A DNA stretch of 64,000 bases from positions 67,856,465 to 67,920,464 of the forward strand of contig OW799236.1 in the NCBI GenBank assembly GCA_941918925.1, written 5' to 3'. Origin of the DNA: Phyto melanocephala. Lineage: Eukaryota > Arthropoda > Insecta > Diptera > Rhinophoridae. The position numbers were made by a program, and so were the translations under genes. Below, in pieces: positions 49,928 through 61,177 of the stretch; within the stretch, counting starts at the first letter, position 1, and each line of letters begins with the position of its first letter. Below the pieces are notes generated by a model. It saw nothing but the letters and a program-made list of their open reading frames with translations, was not told where the DNA came from and ran no database searches.

Positions 49928-50582
49928 TAGGGACCGAAAATAACAGTTATTTTGGAATTTTAAAGCAAAAAAAGCATTTAGAAGTAAATGTCGTAAAACG
50001 GATTCAAGTATACCATATTGATCCTTATGCATTAGTCTATCATGAAAAATGTTGCTTTTTAAAATTTTGATTTTTATTTTTTCGAGCAAACATAAAAGTT
50101 ATTTTTTGATTTTTATTTTTTCGAGCAAACATAAAAGTTATTTTTTGATTTTTATTTTTTCGAGCAAAAATAAAAGTTATTTTTTGATTTTTATTCTTTT
50201 GAGCAAAAATAAACAGGGACCGTTATAATTATTCCTTTTTTAATAATAGTCAGATAATAACTTTTATTTTTGCTCGAAACAATAAAAATCAAAAAATAAC
50301 TTTTATTTTTGCTCGAAAAAATAAAAATCAAAAAATAACTTTTATTTTTGCTCGAAAAAATAAAAATCAAAAAATACTTTTATTTTTGTTCGAAAAAATA
50401 AAAATTAAAAAATAACTTTTATTTTTGATCGAAAAAATAAAAATCAAAAAATAACTTTTATTTTTGCTCGAAAAAATAAAAATCAAAAAATAACTGTTAT
50501 TTTTGCTCAAAAAAATAAAAATAAAACAATAACTGTTATCATCTGACTTTTATGAAAAAAGGAATAATTATTACGGTCCCTG
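49928..50582. mobile_element. hAT-like foldback element with opposed minisatellite arrays
   Basis: An exact 8-bp target duplication GTGTAAAT (49920-49927 and 50583-50590) encloses an element starting TAGGGACCG and ending CGGTCCCTG, the terminal style and duplication size of hAT elements. A second, internal CAGGGACCGTTATAATTATT lies at 50214 and pairs with the right end for over 25 bp. Between 50058 and 50213 are about four 39-bp units (TTTTTCGAGCAAACATAAAA). From 50240 to 50530 are about seven units in the opposite orientation (TTTTATTTTTGCTCGAAAAA). No coding sequence. Confidence 0.85.
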
Positions 50583-50590
50583 GTGTAAAT

Positions 50591-51862
50591 GAATGATTAG
50601 CTGCAAAAAGTAAATCATAACGAATTTAAATTGTGTAACAATACTTTAACTGAATAAATAAACTAAGAAATTGCAATGCCCTACGTTTTAATAGATTTAA
50701 CATTTAAGCCTTCAAAGTCATTTGTTACTTGTTTTCTACTCAATATGTGTGCACCTGTTATAATGACTAAAATTTCCTTAGATTTTTAAATATAAATATT
50801 TTATATATATTTCCGTTTATTGAAATATCATCTATTTAATATAAAACTTTTTCAATCTAAAGTATTACAACTTTTTATTTTTGTTGTTTTTATCTCCTTC
50901 TTCAACGAGTAAAAGTATTTTTCTTGCTAACTTCTTCTGCAATTTAAACTGTCAATATGAAATAAGAAACGTTGTATAGTTTGTATAAGAGAAAAGAAAT
51001 AACAATAAACCTAAACTTTATAAAAATCTTTCAATAATTACTAAAGCAAGATTATTTTACAGACAACAAAACTTTTGTACAAAAAAAAATTTTTTGTTAC
51101 AAGTTAAAGATGTTGGTCCATATCACACATCACAAAGTAAAATATAAAGAAATTAGTTCGAGCTACAAGGAATAAAAATTAATGGAATTTCACCACGAAC
51201 TTGCTGCAATAATTGACAGTATCATAAAAGTAACTAAGTAAAGTTTTTTTAAATAGCAGAAAAGCATGATGTAAATAACAACAGCTGTTGCTTTTCCAAA
51301 GCCATTGTCAAAGAAAATTGAATGTAACGCAGAGACGTGCAGAAATAAAGCAAATTTTATTAAAAATTATTAAGTATTATATTTAAGTTCAAAGTTAATT
51401 AGAAAATATTATTTAAGAAACGTTTTTCAGTATTTTTTTGAATATATGAAACAGAAAATAATTTCTAGAATATCACCCTTGTCTTGTTTTTGCTTAAAAA
51501 AACGCATGAAAATTTAAGCAACTCGGATGCGACAACAATACCAACAAAATTTTGCTGCATCTCTTGGTTTGTGTTATCAGAGATTTGAATATGACTAAAT
51601 ATCAGTGTTATTGAAACTAACAAAAGTATAATTACAGACATAAAAATGTCTTTAACATGTTCGTAGTAAAGGGAGTGCGAATGAATGGTACATACCCTTT
51701 ACAAAGGTGTTAAACATATTTACATAAATTTTGTTGATTTTTAATATCAAAATGTTGCAAAATTTGATTGTCACGAGCTTTTTTATGAAAGGGAAAGCAA
51801 ACAAAAACAAAAAAAAAAATAAATTTTTGGTCACTTAATTGTACTTAAATAAAGCGAGAACA
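50591..51862. other. AT-rich stretch without recognised features
   Basis: No coding motif or TE end recognised. Confidence 0.4.
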
Positions 51863-52691
51863 TCTATATAAAAAAATGAAACACTGTCTGTCTGTGTGTG
51901 TTATCTATAGACTGCGAAACTGTAAAGCTGATCGGCTCAAGCTTTAGAAACTTGTGGTACACATTCCAGGGAGTGTTTATGGGTGGTAAAAAGTGGGCGG
52001 GGCTACGCCCATCTACATATACATAAAAATTAAATACGCCCACACAAAATAAATATAAATTTTCCAGCTATTTGCAATTGACCGATTTTTCTGAAATTTT
52101 GCACAAATATTGAACTCTCATGATTATACAATTTCGTCATTACACGCCCATAAAAAAATAAGTTATCTTTTTTAGCTACTTGCACTAGATCGATTTTTCT
52201 AAAACTTTGTACACATATGACCTGTCATTATTATATAACTTCGTGATTAGAAAAACGGGCCAAACACCCATAAAAAAAGTTATAATTTTAAGGTACTTGA
52301 ACTTCACCGATTTTTCTGAAACTTTGCACACATATTGAGCTGTCACAACTATACAGTTTCGTGATAAGAAAAGTGGGCAGTGCCGCGCCCAGTCGACTTC
52401 AAGCGAGTACAGTTTCCAATTCGCCTTGCCTTCACTATTACCATCAACAAAGCACAAGAACAATCTCTGCGTATTGCGGGATTGAATTTGGAAAATCCAT
52501 GCTTTTCACATGGCCAGCTGTACGTCGCATGCTCCAGAGTGGGAACACCAAAAAATTCGTTAATTTTTACAGCAAACCAAAAATATTGTATACCCACTTG
52601 CATTACAATAAAAATCAATAAAATATTATTTTTAATATATTCAATTAAAATTCAGAATGAATTTTTATCAATGTGCACAGGGCTTAGCTAG
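51863..52691 (+). mobile_element. Helitron family H1-related copy carrying a helicase fragment
   Basis: Starts TCTATATAAAAAAATGAAAC at 51863 after a host A and ends GGGCTTAGCTAG (CTAG 52688-52691) before T. It has three to four degraded H1 body units, then the last part of a Helitron helicase gene, then the H1 3' tail (ATATTCAATTAAAATTCAGA at 52637). The GC-rich hairpin of the other copies is replaced by AATGTGCACAGGGC. It links the short H1 copies to a helicase-bearing source. Confidence 0.85.
52393..52611 (+). pseudogene. Helitron helicase (Pif1-like), C-terminal fragment
   Basis: The reading frame gives FKRVQFPIRLAFTITINKAQ (motif V region, TINKAQ(G)QS), EQSLRIAGLNLENPCFSHGQ and LYVACSRVGTPKN (motif VI with its Arg finger), the end of the helicase domain of Helitron Rep/helicase proteins, which unwinds DNA during rolling-circle transposition. 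The family usually ends a few residues after a (K)NIVY-like segment; here that tail (IVYPLALQ, stop TAA 52609-52611) lies in another frame, so a small indel near 52585 broke it, and the first frame would run on to the TAG of the Helitron end. The Rep domain and helicase motifs I-IV are missing, and the fragment joins directly to body repeats at about 52390. Not functional. Confidence 0.9.
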
Positions 52692-52897
52692 TGAAGGATA
52701 AAATTAAAATAATTTAATTCTGTGCTACTTTATAAAAGAAAACAAAAAATCCTGATTTCTGGTTTCTAATATCGGATACAAAGAAAGAACAAAAGAAACA
52801 AAAAAAAATAGTTAAAGCAGTGTTTTAAAACTAAAACGATGGTAGGGTCAGTGAGTGAGGAAGTGGTAGACTAAAAAGAAAAGTTTAATCTATTTAA

Positions 52898-53751
52898 TCT
52901 ATATATATAAAAGTGAAACTCTGTGTGTGTGTGTGTTAGCTATAGACTCCGAAACTGTAAAACCGATCGGGCTCGAACTTTGGTAAGTTGTTGTACACAT
53001 ACCAGGGAGTGTTTATGGGTGAAAAAAAGTGGGCGGGGCCACGCACATAAAAAATTAGTTATCAGTTTTAGCTACTTGCACTTGACCGATTTTTCTGAAA
53101 CTTTGCACACATATCGAGCTGTCATGACTAAATAATTTCGTGATAAGAAAAGTGGGCGGGGCCACGCCCCTAAAAAAGTTTTAATATTGAGGTACTTGCA
53201 CTGGACCGATTTTCCTGAAACTTTGCACACATATTAAGCTGTCACGACTTTATAATTTCATGATTAAAAAAGTGGGCGGGGCCACGCCCATAAAAAAAGG
53301 TATCATTTTGAGGTACTTGCACTAGACCGATTTTTCTGAAACTTTGCACACATATTGAGCTATCATGACCTTATGATTTCGTGATTAGAAAAGTGGGCAG
53401 GGCCTCGCCCATAAAAAAAAGTTATAATTTTGAGGTACTTGCACTGGACCGATTTTTCTGAAACTTTGCACACATACTGAGCTGTCATGACTTTATAATT
53501 TCGAGATTAGAAAAGTGGGCAGTGCCACGCCTATAAAAGAAGGTATCATTTTGAAGTACTTGCACTGGACCGATTTTTTTGAAACTTTGCACACATATTT
53601 ACTTTACAATTTCGTGATTAGAAAAGTGGGCAGGGCCACGCCCATAAAAAAAAATTATAATTTTTAGGTTCTTGCACTTGATATTCAATTAAAATTCAGA
53701 ATGCATTTCGATTCATTAAGGGGCGTAGCAACGCGCGCCGGGTTTGGCTAG
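52898..53751 (+). mobile_element. Helitron family H1, non-autonomous copy 4 (first of a tandem pair)
   Basis: TCTATATATATAAAAGTGAA at 52898 after a host A; terminal GCGCGCCGGGTTTGGCTAG ends at 53751. About six body units. The next base starts another H1 copy. Confidence 0.9.
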
Positions 53752-54614
53752 TCTATATATATAAAAGTGAAACTCTGTGTGTGTGTGTGTTAGCTATAGA
53801 CTCCGAAACTGTAAAACCGATCGGACTCAAACTTTGGCAAGTTGTTGTACACATACCAGGGAGTGTTTATGATTGAAAAAAAGCGGGTGGGGCCACGCCC
53901 ATAAAAATTAGTTATCAGTTTAAGCTACTTGCACTTGACCGATTTTTCTGAAACTTTGCACACATATCGAGCTGTCATGACTAAATAATTTTGTGATAAG
54001 AAAAGTGGGCGGGGCCACGCCCCTAAAAAAGTTTTAATTTTGAGGTACTTGCACTGAACCGATTTTTTTGAAACTGTGCACACATACTAAGCTGTCATAA
54101 CCATATAATTTTGTTGTTAGAAAAGTGGGCAGGGCCACGCCCATAAAAAAAGGTTATAATATTGAGGTACTTGCACCAGACCGATTTTTCTGAAACTTTG
54201 CACACGTATCGAGCTGTCATGGCTTAATAATTTCGTGGTTAGAAAAGTGGGCAGTTCCACGCCCATAAAAAATAGGTATTATTTTGAGGTACTTGCACTG
54301 GACCGATTATTCTGAAACTTTGCACACATATTGAGCTGTTATGACTTTACAATTTCGTGATTAGAAAAGTGGGCAGGGCCGCGCCCATAAAAACAATTAT
54401 AATTTTGAGGTACTTGCACTGGTCCGATTCTTCTGAAACTTTGCACACATATTGAGCTGTTATGACTTTACAATTTCGTGATTAGAAAAGTGGGCAATGC
54501 CACGCCCATAAAAAAAATTATAATTTTTAGGTTTTTGCAATTGATATTCAATTAAAATCTAGAATGCATTTTGATTTATTAAGGGGCGTAGCAACGCGCG
54601 CCGGGTTTGGCTAG
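53752..54614 (+). mobile_element. Helitron family H1, non-autonomous copy 5 (second of a tandem pair)
   Basis: TCTATATATATAAAAGTGAA begins at 53752 immediately after the CTAG of the previous copy. It ends GCGCGCCGGGTTTGGCTAG at 54614 before T. The two copies differ by scattered substitutions and unit content. Confidence 0.9.
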
Positions 54615-54615
54615 T

Positions 54616-54930
54616 TAACTATAAAAATTAGTAGTTGTGAAGTTCGTAAAATTAGAACCTTTTTGCCATAAATAGATAAGTTCCACCTTTTTAAACGTTA
54701 AAACCTAACTTAAGAATGTAAGAAGACATAATTTTTACCATTAGGATGGTAATAAGTAAATGGTGTCTCAAGCAGTTGCCACGTATGTTTATTCCAATTA
54801 CTAACAATGAGCGCTATCCACTTATTCATGATATAATTGTGAAAATCTATAACAGGGATTTATAAAGTTACGCTGAAACTGCTCTCACTTCGAAGAATTT
54901 TCAGTCGAGAAGGTGTTAATAAAATGTCAA
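54616..54930. other. Spacer without recognised features
   Basis: May contain the left end of the mariner that follows; no clear TIR seen. Confidence 0.4.
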
Positions 54931-54939
54931 CCTTGTAAA

Positions 54940-55690
54940 GAGTGGTATTAAAATTTGAAACAACTGAGTCGTTTATCAATAGAAAAATTAATGTGCGTCA
55001 ACATGCCAGCCGGTTTCATAATAACATTGGTGTTGTAAACGAGACTGTCGCTGAAAATAAAATTTGGAAGAAACAACAACAACAACGCACTATTTATCGT
55101 GTAGTGAATTATTTCAAAAAAAAAAAAAGAGGGACTGTAGCTGATAGCCCCAATAATTGACCACAACGTACTGCAAGATCGGCTGAAAACATTACTGCTG
55201 TTAAAGAAAATGTTCAAAATAATCCATTAATCTCAATTCGACGCAGAATCATTGGACCTTAACATTTTGAAACTTAAAATGGCGTAACGGTAACTGTCAA
55301 TGGGGAGCGATATCGTGATATAATTGAAAACTTTTTAACACCACAACTGCATGCTTTGGGCTTAACGAAGCCACATTGCATACAGCCAGAATTACATATT
55401 TCCACAAAATGTTATTTCAAGAAATGGTGATGTTGATTGGCCTCCACGGTTGGCAGATTTGACTGCTCTGGACTTTTTTTGTGGGGATATCTGTAAAGCA
55501 ATGTTTATGCAAGCAAATCAGAAACTCTGGAGCAACGCAAACAAAATATTCGTGATACAATTAATGAAATACCGCGTAAAATGTGTGAGAATATAATGAA
55601 AAATGTTCTCAAGAGGGCTCATATTTGTGAGGCTAATAGAGGCGAATATTTATCTGATATTGTATTCTATACATAATTGCCGACATTAAA
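54940..55690 (+). pseudogene. Mariner-like transposase relic, third type
   Basis: The N-terminal frame 54942-55160 reads KFETTESFINRKINVRQHAS and RTIYRVVNYFKKK, matching the paired helix-turn-helix region (FxTTxS...TIxRWVxxF) of a mariner-like group distinct from the P passenger. PQRTARSAENITAVKENVQN (about 55160-55220) and ISIRRRI give the linker with its PRTART-like hook. NGVTVTVNGERYRDIIENFL (about 55278-55337) is the catalytic-domain region after the first Asp block. LHALGLTKPHC is followed by decay of the WFQQDGAT block. The DFFLWGYL-like block is at about 55470, then TLEQRKQNIRDTINEIPRKM and ANRGEYLSDIVFYT before TAA near 55675. Several stops, and the first catalytic block is missing. 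Confidence 0.8.
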
Positions 55691-55694
55691 TGAA

Positions 55695-56380
55695 ACATTT
55701 ATTCCATTCTCTTTTACTTAATAAAAAATTATATGTGCCAACTAAAACCACTGCGTATGATGCAGCCCTTAGGTACAATTTTACGTAGAACAGTTTACTC
55801 GAGATACGTAAAAGATAGAAGCGCCTTACAGAAGACACCAATGTTACTGAAATATATTAACTTCTTGCATAAAAAATAATGTGTTTTTGTATTAAAATTT
55901 TATTAATATAAAATTATTTTAAGTTAATTTTGTTTAGTTTTATTTTACTATATTTAATGCAACAAAAATCATATATTCATAAATTATTATTTAACAAAAA
56001 TGATGGTTACACTTATTTTGGCAAATATTGGCCAAACAGGAACCATCGCATACTTTTAGAAAAAAAAGTTGAAAATTAACAGGATAAATCTATTTTTGGT
56101 AAGTTGAAAATTTTTTAGAAAACATAATTAAATATATTAAAATTATATAACTTTTATAAAAAATATTTATCGAGTTGTATATTAATAAATATTCATTGAA
56201 AACTTAATTTCACAAAAAAAGGAAAGTTCTTACTAAACCTATACAGATCAATTAATATCTACTTATAAAATGTTTACGTTTCAATACATATTTCTGGAGA
56301 TATACAAAGTCATTTATCTCTGGCGATAAAAAATTAAGCAGGTATAATGCAACAATCGGAGCCGTAAGTCGAAAGCGCTG
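55695..56380. other. AT-rich stretch without recognised features
   Basis: No coding motif seen. Confidence 0.4.
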
Positions 56381-56394
56381 TCAGATTAAGAGTA

Positions 56395-56416
56395 GGTTAG
56401 GTTAGGTTAGGTTGAA
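56395..56416 (+). repeat. TTAGG-like tail of the LINE
   Basis: GGTTAGGTTAGGTTAGGTTG on the plus strand directly follows the target duplication. As the minus-strand 3' end of the LINE it is (CCTAA)n, about four units. Confidence 0.8.
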
Positions 56417-57140
56417 AAGGAGTTGTGATAAAAGTGATAAAAGTGTGATGATATGTGTGTTAAAATTGTGATAACTTTGCCCTATAGGTTTCTTAATTTA
56501 TTAGAGAGCCTTAGAAACTTAGTCGGCTCTATAGAGATGGCAAAGTCAATTGCCGAAGTGTTTAATCATTATATTAAAATACAACAAATAGCTTTTGTGT
56601 TAGTCTTATCACTAACTAATTTTATTTAAATCTTAACAACTTATGTACTATTTTAATTTTGTGTTTTCTTATTCTATGTTAACTAATTGCCCTACTAAAA
56701 ATTATTTGTTTACATAATTACTTATATTCTACTTACTATGACATCAATATCATATATTTAATTATTATGCATTATTATTATTTAATTACTATGACATCAA
56801 TATCATATATTTAATTATTATGCATTCTAGTGACCGATATCAATTGACACCAGTCACCTGAAATGCAAGTCATATACTTTTTATTCATATTTGTTTTTGT
56901 TTATATTCTATTGTATTTTCATTTTGATTTGTCTTTCTTTTCTTTTTTATTTTTATGTATGTATGTTTGTGTATGCATGTATAATGCACTACAGAGGGGT
57001 ATAAAAGCCCAAACCCATGACAGGTATACACTTATGCCCAGTTGGCATGTTGAGCGCTCCATATGGATAACGGAATTCCCAAAAAAAACCATAAACATAA
57101 TTCCACAAAAATAACGGACTAGTCCAAGAATCCAGTCCCC

Positions 57141-57973
57141 TCAATGTAACTCCTTATGGATCACTAGTTCGAGTTCCCAAAGGTACTCCAAATTCGGCAT
57201 AGTATCCACTGTAAAATTCTCGCGCCTAAAATGCCCAAACGCAAGACAATGACAGAGGTAGTGTACCAAAGTCTCATCCTCTTCCTGGCATGCTCTACAT
57301 GTTGTTTCCATTTGCCATTTTCTGACATGTTCCTCCATCGCCCAACATTTAAGTTCATCTTTAAATCGTTTAAAGGGTTAAGCATTCTGCAAAGTTGTAG
57401 TACTCCGAAAAGCACCCATTTTGGATAATTTGTCGGCTTTCTCGTTAACGATCAGCCTGTTATGGCTTGGTATCCATATTATCTCCAGATATTCACAATT
57501 TGCATATGAGTTTATCTCTCTCTTGCATTGCAGGACGTTCCGGGATTCAACTTTATCCTTTCTCAATGTCTTAATCACTAATCCGTAAAGATACGAATCG
57601 GTTCTTCGTTATTCGTTTCCTTTATCCATTTAATTCCTTCCGTAATCGCCATGATCTCAGTCTGGAATATGGTATTGTGATCTGGTAGTCGAAAGTATTT
57701 GCTTCTGTTTCGGTTTATATCGTATAAGTCCATTCCAGTTTGGTCACCAATCTTTGAACCGTCTGTATAAAAATCGATTCCATGGGTGTTTCCCATCCTG
57801 ATTATTTCATCCCATTCTCCCTCTTCTGGTATTATGGTGATGCATTTAGTCTTCTCATATCTCATCGGGATTTTATCACATGTTACTTCCGTAATATTTC
57901 CCATCGTTAAGATATCCGTTATTCTTTGATATTTGGTCTTATGTTCTCTTATAAGCCATTCATATATTGCCAA
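57141..57973 (-). pseudogene. LINE RNase H and CCHC-type zinc-knuckle region
   Basis: On the minus strand from 57973: IDFYTDGSKIGDQTGMDLY (about 57783-57727) carries the first catalytic Asp of RNase H. FRLPDHNTIFQTEIMAITEG (about 57695-57640) has the catalytic Glu. EEPIRIFTD (ending 57578) has the third Asp. After a stop, WIPSHNRLIVNEKADKLSKM (about 57470-57420) has the His and fourth acidic block (the N is G in most families). MEEHVRKWQMETTCRACQEE and TLVHYLCHCLAFGHFR (about 57338-57230) form the C-C-H-C knuckle found after RNase H in I/R1/LOA-like LINEs. Stops split it into three frames, so it is inactive, though all RNase H catalytic acids are visible. Confidence 0.85.
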
Positions 57974-58000
57974 TAATCTTGTGGCAGCAGATTAAGAGTA

Positions 58001-60377
58001 AAAACAAGTAAGAGCACTATATTCGGCTGTGCCGAATCTTTTATACCAACCACCAATTTTGTGTACATTTAAAGCACAATATTTATTATTTTGTTAATCG
58101 CTATAGAATAATCTCTTTATAATAAAATATGTATCACTTTCTTTGTAGAGGGTGGTTAAATTTTAAGGGCCCATGTTTAAGGTGAACCACATCTAAACTT
58201 CAACTTTTTTCTTGTATTTCATTTGACATTTCTCAATCTCAGACTAACTCAATTTGAACCGTGGAAAGATACGCAATCGAGCAATGCTTTTAAATATTAA
58301 AGATTTTTATAAAAATGGGCGTTCAAATCAAAATGCATTTTGTGCACTTCGTGATTCTTTTGCAAAGCAGGTCTGTATGAAATGTGAAAACATCTGTGAA
58401 TGCCAGCTTAGTTCGTTGAATGGGAAACATTGCTGTTTTTCACGATAACGTGGCAAAAGAGCAAGCAACCTCGACTCATTATCGTGCCCAACAATCGAGC
58501 ATCAACAGTGTCATTGAAAATTTGGACTATCGGATCGTGGTGTGCCGCCTAGGTTGGGGGGCCATTTGGCCGATATTTTGTTCCATACATAATTGAAGCA
58601 TACAAATATTATCATTATAAAAATAAATGATAATAATTTCATAATAATTTTATTCAAAATCAACATAGTCCCTTAAAATTAAACCACCCATTATAACTTC
58701 GGTGTGCTAGTAAAATGTTTTCGTAAATTTAGTCTTTCAATGAAAGTGGCCGTTAAAATACGCGTGTCAATAAAGTTTCTGCTAATAAACATAACTTAGA
58801 TATTTCAATATAGTCCTTTAGTATTCCAAAATCTTTATTCATAGAGAATTTAGATGAATTTAAGAGGAAGAAAGTGAATTTAAGGTTAAATTTTAAGGGC
58901 CACAGGGTGATTTAAAATATGCATTCTCTGCATTTTTCTAAAATGGGAAATTTATTAGTAAGATTTTGATTTTTAAACTTCTATAACATTTTGCTTTTAA
59001 AAGATTTTCAAACGAAATAAGTTTTGTATAATTTTAAAATTTGTTAGCCATTAGTACATGAAAATAAATTGTTTATAATGTTTAGAGATAATTTTTTTTT
59101 ACTTAGGTCAAAATTTTCCTAAATTCCCATTTTTAATACAGCATAACTTTAGGAGAACATAAGCATAAGTTGTTAGCATGCCATCTAGTAGTTGATAGTA
59201 GAGTCATATATCTTATCATCTTTATCTTATATTTAGCTACAGTACAATAAATGGCTCAGTGTAAGATGAATAAATGCTAATATATATGACTAATATATTT
59301 TTATACAAATTTAAAGAAAAAAGTGTGCGTGGCACATCTATTTTCCGTTATAACGAAGACTTTGACCAAAAAACCATGTTTGCAATATTTCAGAATCGTA
59401 CATATAGTTTTGTCAGTTTTATTACGTTTTAAATTTGAAATATACACTGTGCGGTATAAATTTTCGTACATTTTTATCTATAACTCTTTTCCTAATCCAT
59501 AGATTTAAGCGATTTTCAGGGAAAAATATTCTTTTGACTCGATAAATATATATTCGAAGTTTCATGACTCTACGTTTATGCGTCTGGACACAATTCAAAA
59601 GTGAAAGTGGACGTTATAGTAGGCGTGTCGAAGTTGTTTTTGCGAATGAGTACAACTGAGGTGTTTCAAGATAGGCCTTTATTATTCCAAAATCTTTATT
59701 AATAGAGAAATTATATGAATTTTAGTTAAAACGTTATATGGGAGGTGGGCGTAAAAGTGGGCGTGGCACATTGATTTTCCGTTACAATAAAGCGTGTCAC
59801 CAAAAAGCAAAGTGTGCAAAATTTCAGAGTCGTACATCCAATTTTGTTGCTTTTATGACGTTTTTGTTTTTAAATATACCGAAAAATACACTGTGCGGTA
59901 TAAATTTTCGTACATTTTGATCGATAACTCCTCTCCTAATGCATAGATTTAGACAATTTTCGGGAAAAAATATTGCCTTTACCCAGGAAATATATATTCG
60001 ATGTTTCATGATTCTACGTTAAGGCGTTTGGACACAATTCCATTTTATTCGATGTTCGAAGGACACGGGTTTTTCGACCTACTCTTGCTTTTCGAGCTAT
60101 AACTCTTTTCCTAATATTCCGATTTAGCCCATTTTCAATACCAAATAAACCTTGTCTATAAGAAAGATTCTGGTGAAATTTGAGCCCCTTAACTTTTTCG
60201 GTGCGACCTCTATCGCACTTTCAACAGACGGACGGACATAGCTAGATCGTCATAAAATCAAACCACGATTTAGAATATATATACTTTATGGGGTCTAAAA
60301 TGGATATTTCGATGTGTTACAAACGGAAGGACAAAATGAATATACCCCCACCATTTTTTTGGTGGCGGGTATAAAAA
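58001..60377 (+). mobile_element. Palindrome-headed repeat (family P), copy 6, chimeric
   Basis: Head AAAACAAGTAAGAGCACTAT with TTCGGCTGTGCCGAA at about 58022. 58148-59597 follows copy 1 (2537-4030) closely. At 59597, right after CGTCTGGACACAATT, it switches to the copy 2/3-type body (GGACGTTATAGTAGGCGTGT), and the GACACAATTC landmark comes again at about 60031. Complete end GGTGGCGGGTATAAAAA at 60361-60377. The nested mariner is at 58148-58691. Confidence 0.78.
58148..58691 (+). mobile_element. Mariner relic nested in family P copy 6
   Basis: Ends and helix-turn-helix remnant as in copy 1 (KNGRSNQNAFCALRDSF at about 58310-58360), but the 67 bases after it (present at 2753-2818 in copy 1) are missing. 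Confidence 0.75.
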
Positions 60378-60379
60378 TA

Positions 60380-61176
60380 TGTGAAAATTAAATCAGCCAC
60401 GTGCCTTAAAATGATTAAATAATCTGTCAAATATATAAAAAAATTCTGGAAACTATGTAACTTTAAGATTTAATACTAATATAACTTTATAAGTTCCAGT
60501 TTCTTAATTTAAAAATATTTTCTTTTAAATATTCTAAATAATTATGTGTGTTGAATACAGATATTTGTGTTTATATTCTAATAAAACTTGCTATTACCTT
60601 ATAAAAGCATATTGTGTGTATGGCTGTATGTATGTTTGTATGTATGTGCCCATATATTCACTTAATATTTCAAATGTTAAATTATCAAATGCAAACAGCT
60701 TGTAATCCCAAAATCATTTATTTCCTTAAAATCCCAAACTAAAGTCAAAATAATGATTTTGAGTACGTATGTATACACGCAACAACACATTTGAAAGTGT
60801 AAAGTACAACAAGATATGACACGAAAATAATGTGTACATATTTATATATTTATGCATGTCCAACTGAGACCATTTAAAAAGAAAGCAATTAAATAGAAGA
60901 ACACTTTAATACTGAATATTAAACTAAACCTACACATCAAAATACAGTAGGTCACGAGAAAACAGATTCGTTGTAGCATATAATTTTTTTTTGTCAGTGG
61001 AATAATATAGCTCTTGTCATTTAAGTTTTTTGTGTCAATTTTCTATATCGAAGAATTTTTTTAATTCAGAACAAAAAATTAAAATATTGCACCTCATATC
61101 TACAACCTGTAATAACTGTTTTTAAAGGAAACCGAAATAGATTTTCATGTCTGGTTGTATTACCTTCACATTTACA
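60380..61176. other. AT-rich stretch without recognised features
   Basis: A TGTATG-type microsatellite at about 60615-60650; nothing else seen. Confidence 0.4.
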
Positions 61177-61177
61177 A

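Larger units (their letters stand above)
56395..57987 (-). mobile_element. 5'-truncated LINE with 13-bp TSD
   Basis: Flanked by the direct repeat CAGATTAAGAGTA (56382-56394 and 57988-58000), a target-site duplication from target-primed reverse transcription. On the minus strand the 5' end is at 57987, inside the coding region, so the RT domain was never copied. It codes for RNase H and a zinc knuckle. The 3' tail is AACCTAACCTAACCTAACC (56395-56413 complement). A 53-bp tandem duplication is in the 3' part (56733-56826). Confidence 0.85.

Noticed and set aside
52380..52691. Complete small gene of 103 residues
   Set aside because: It is the C-terminal scrap of a Helitron helicase read through a frameshift to the TAG of the Helitron terminus.
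56395..56416. Interstitial telomere
   Set aside because: The TTAGG-like units abut a LINE target duplication exactly, so they are better read as the LINE's 3' tail.
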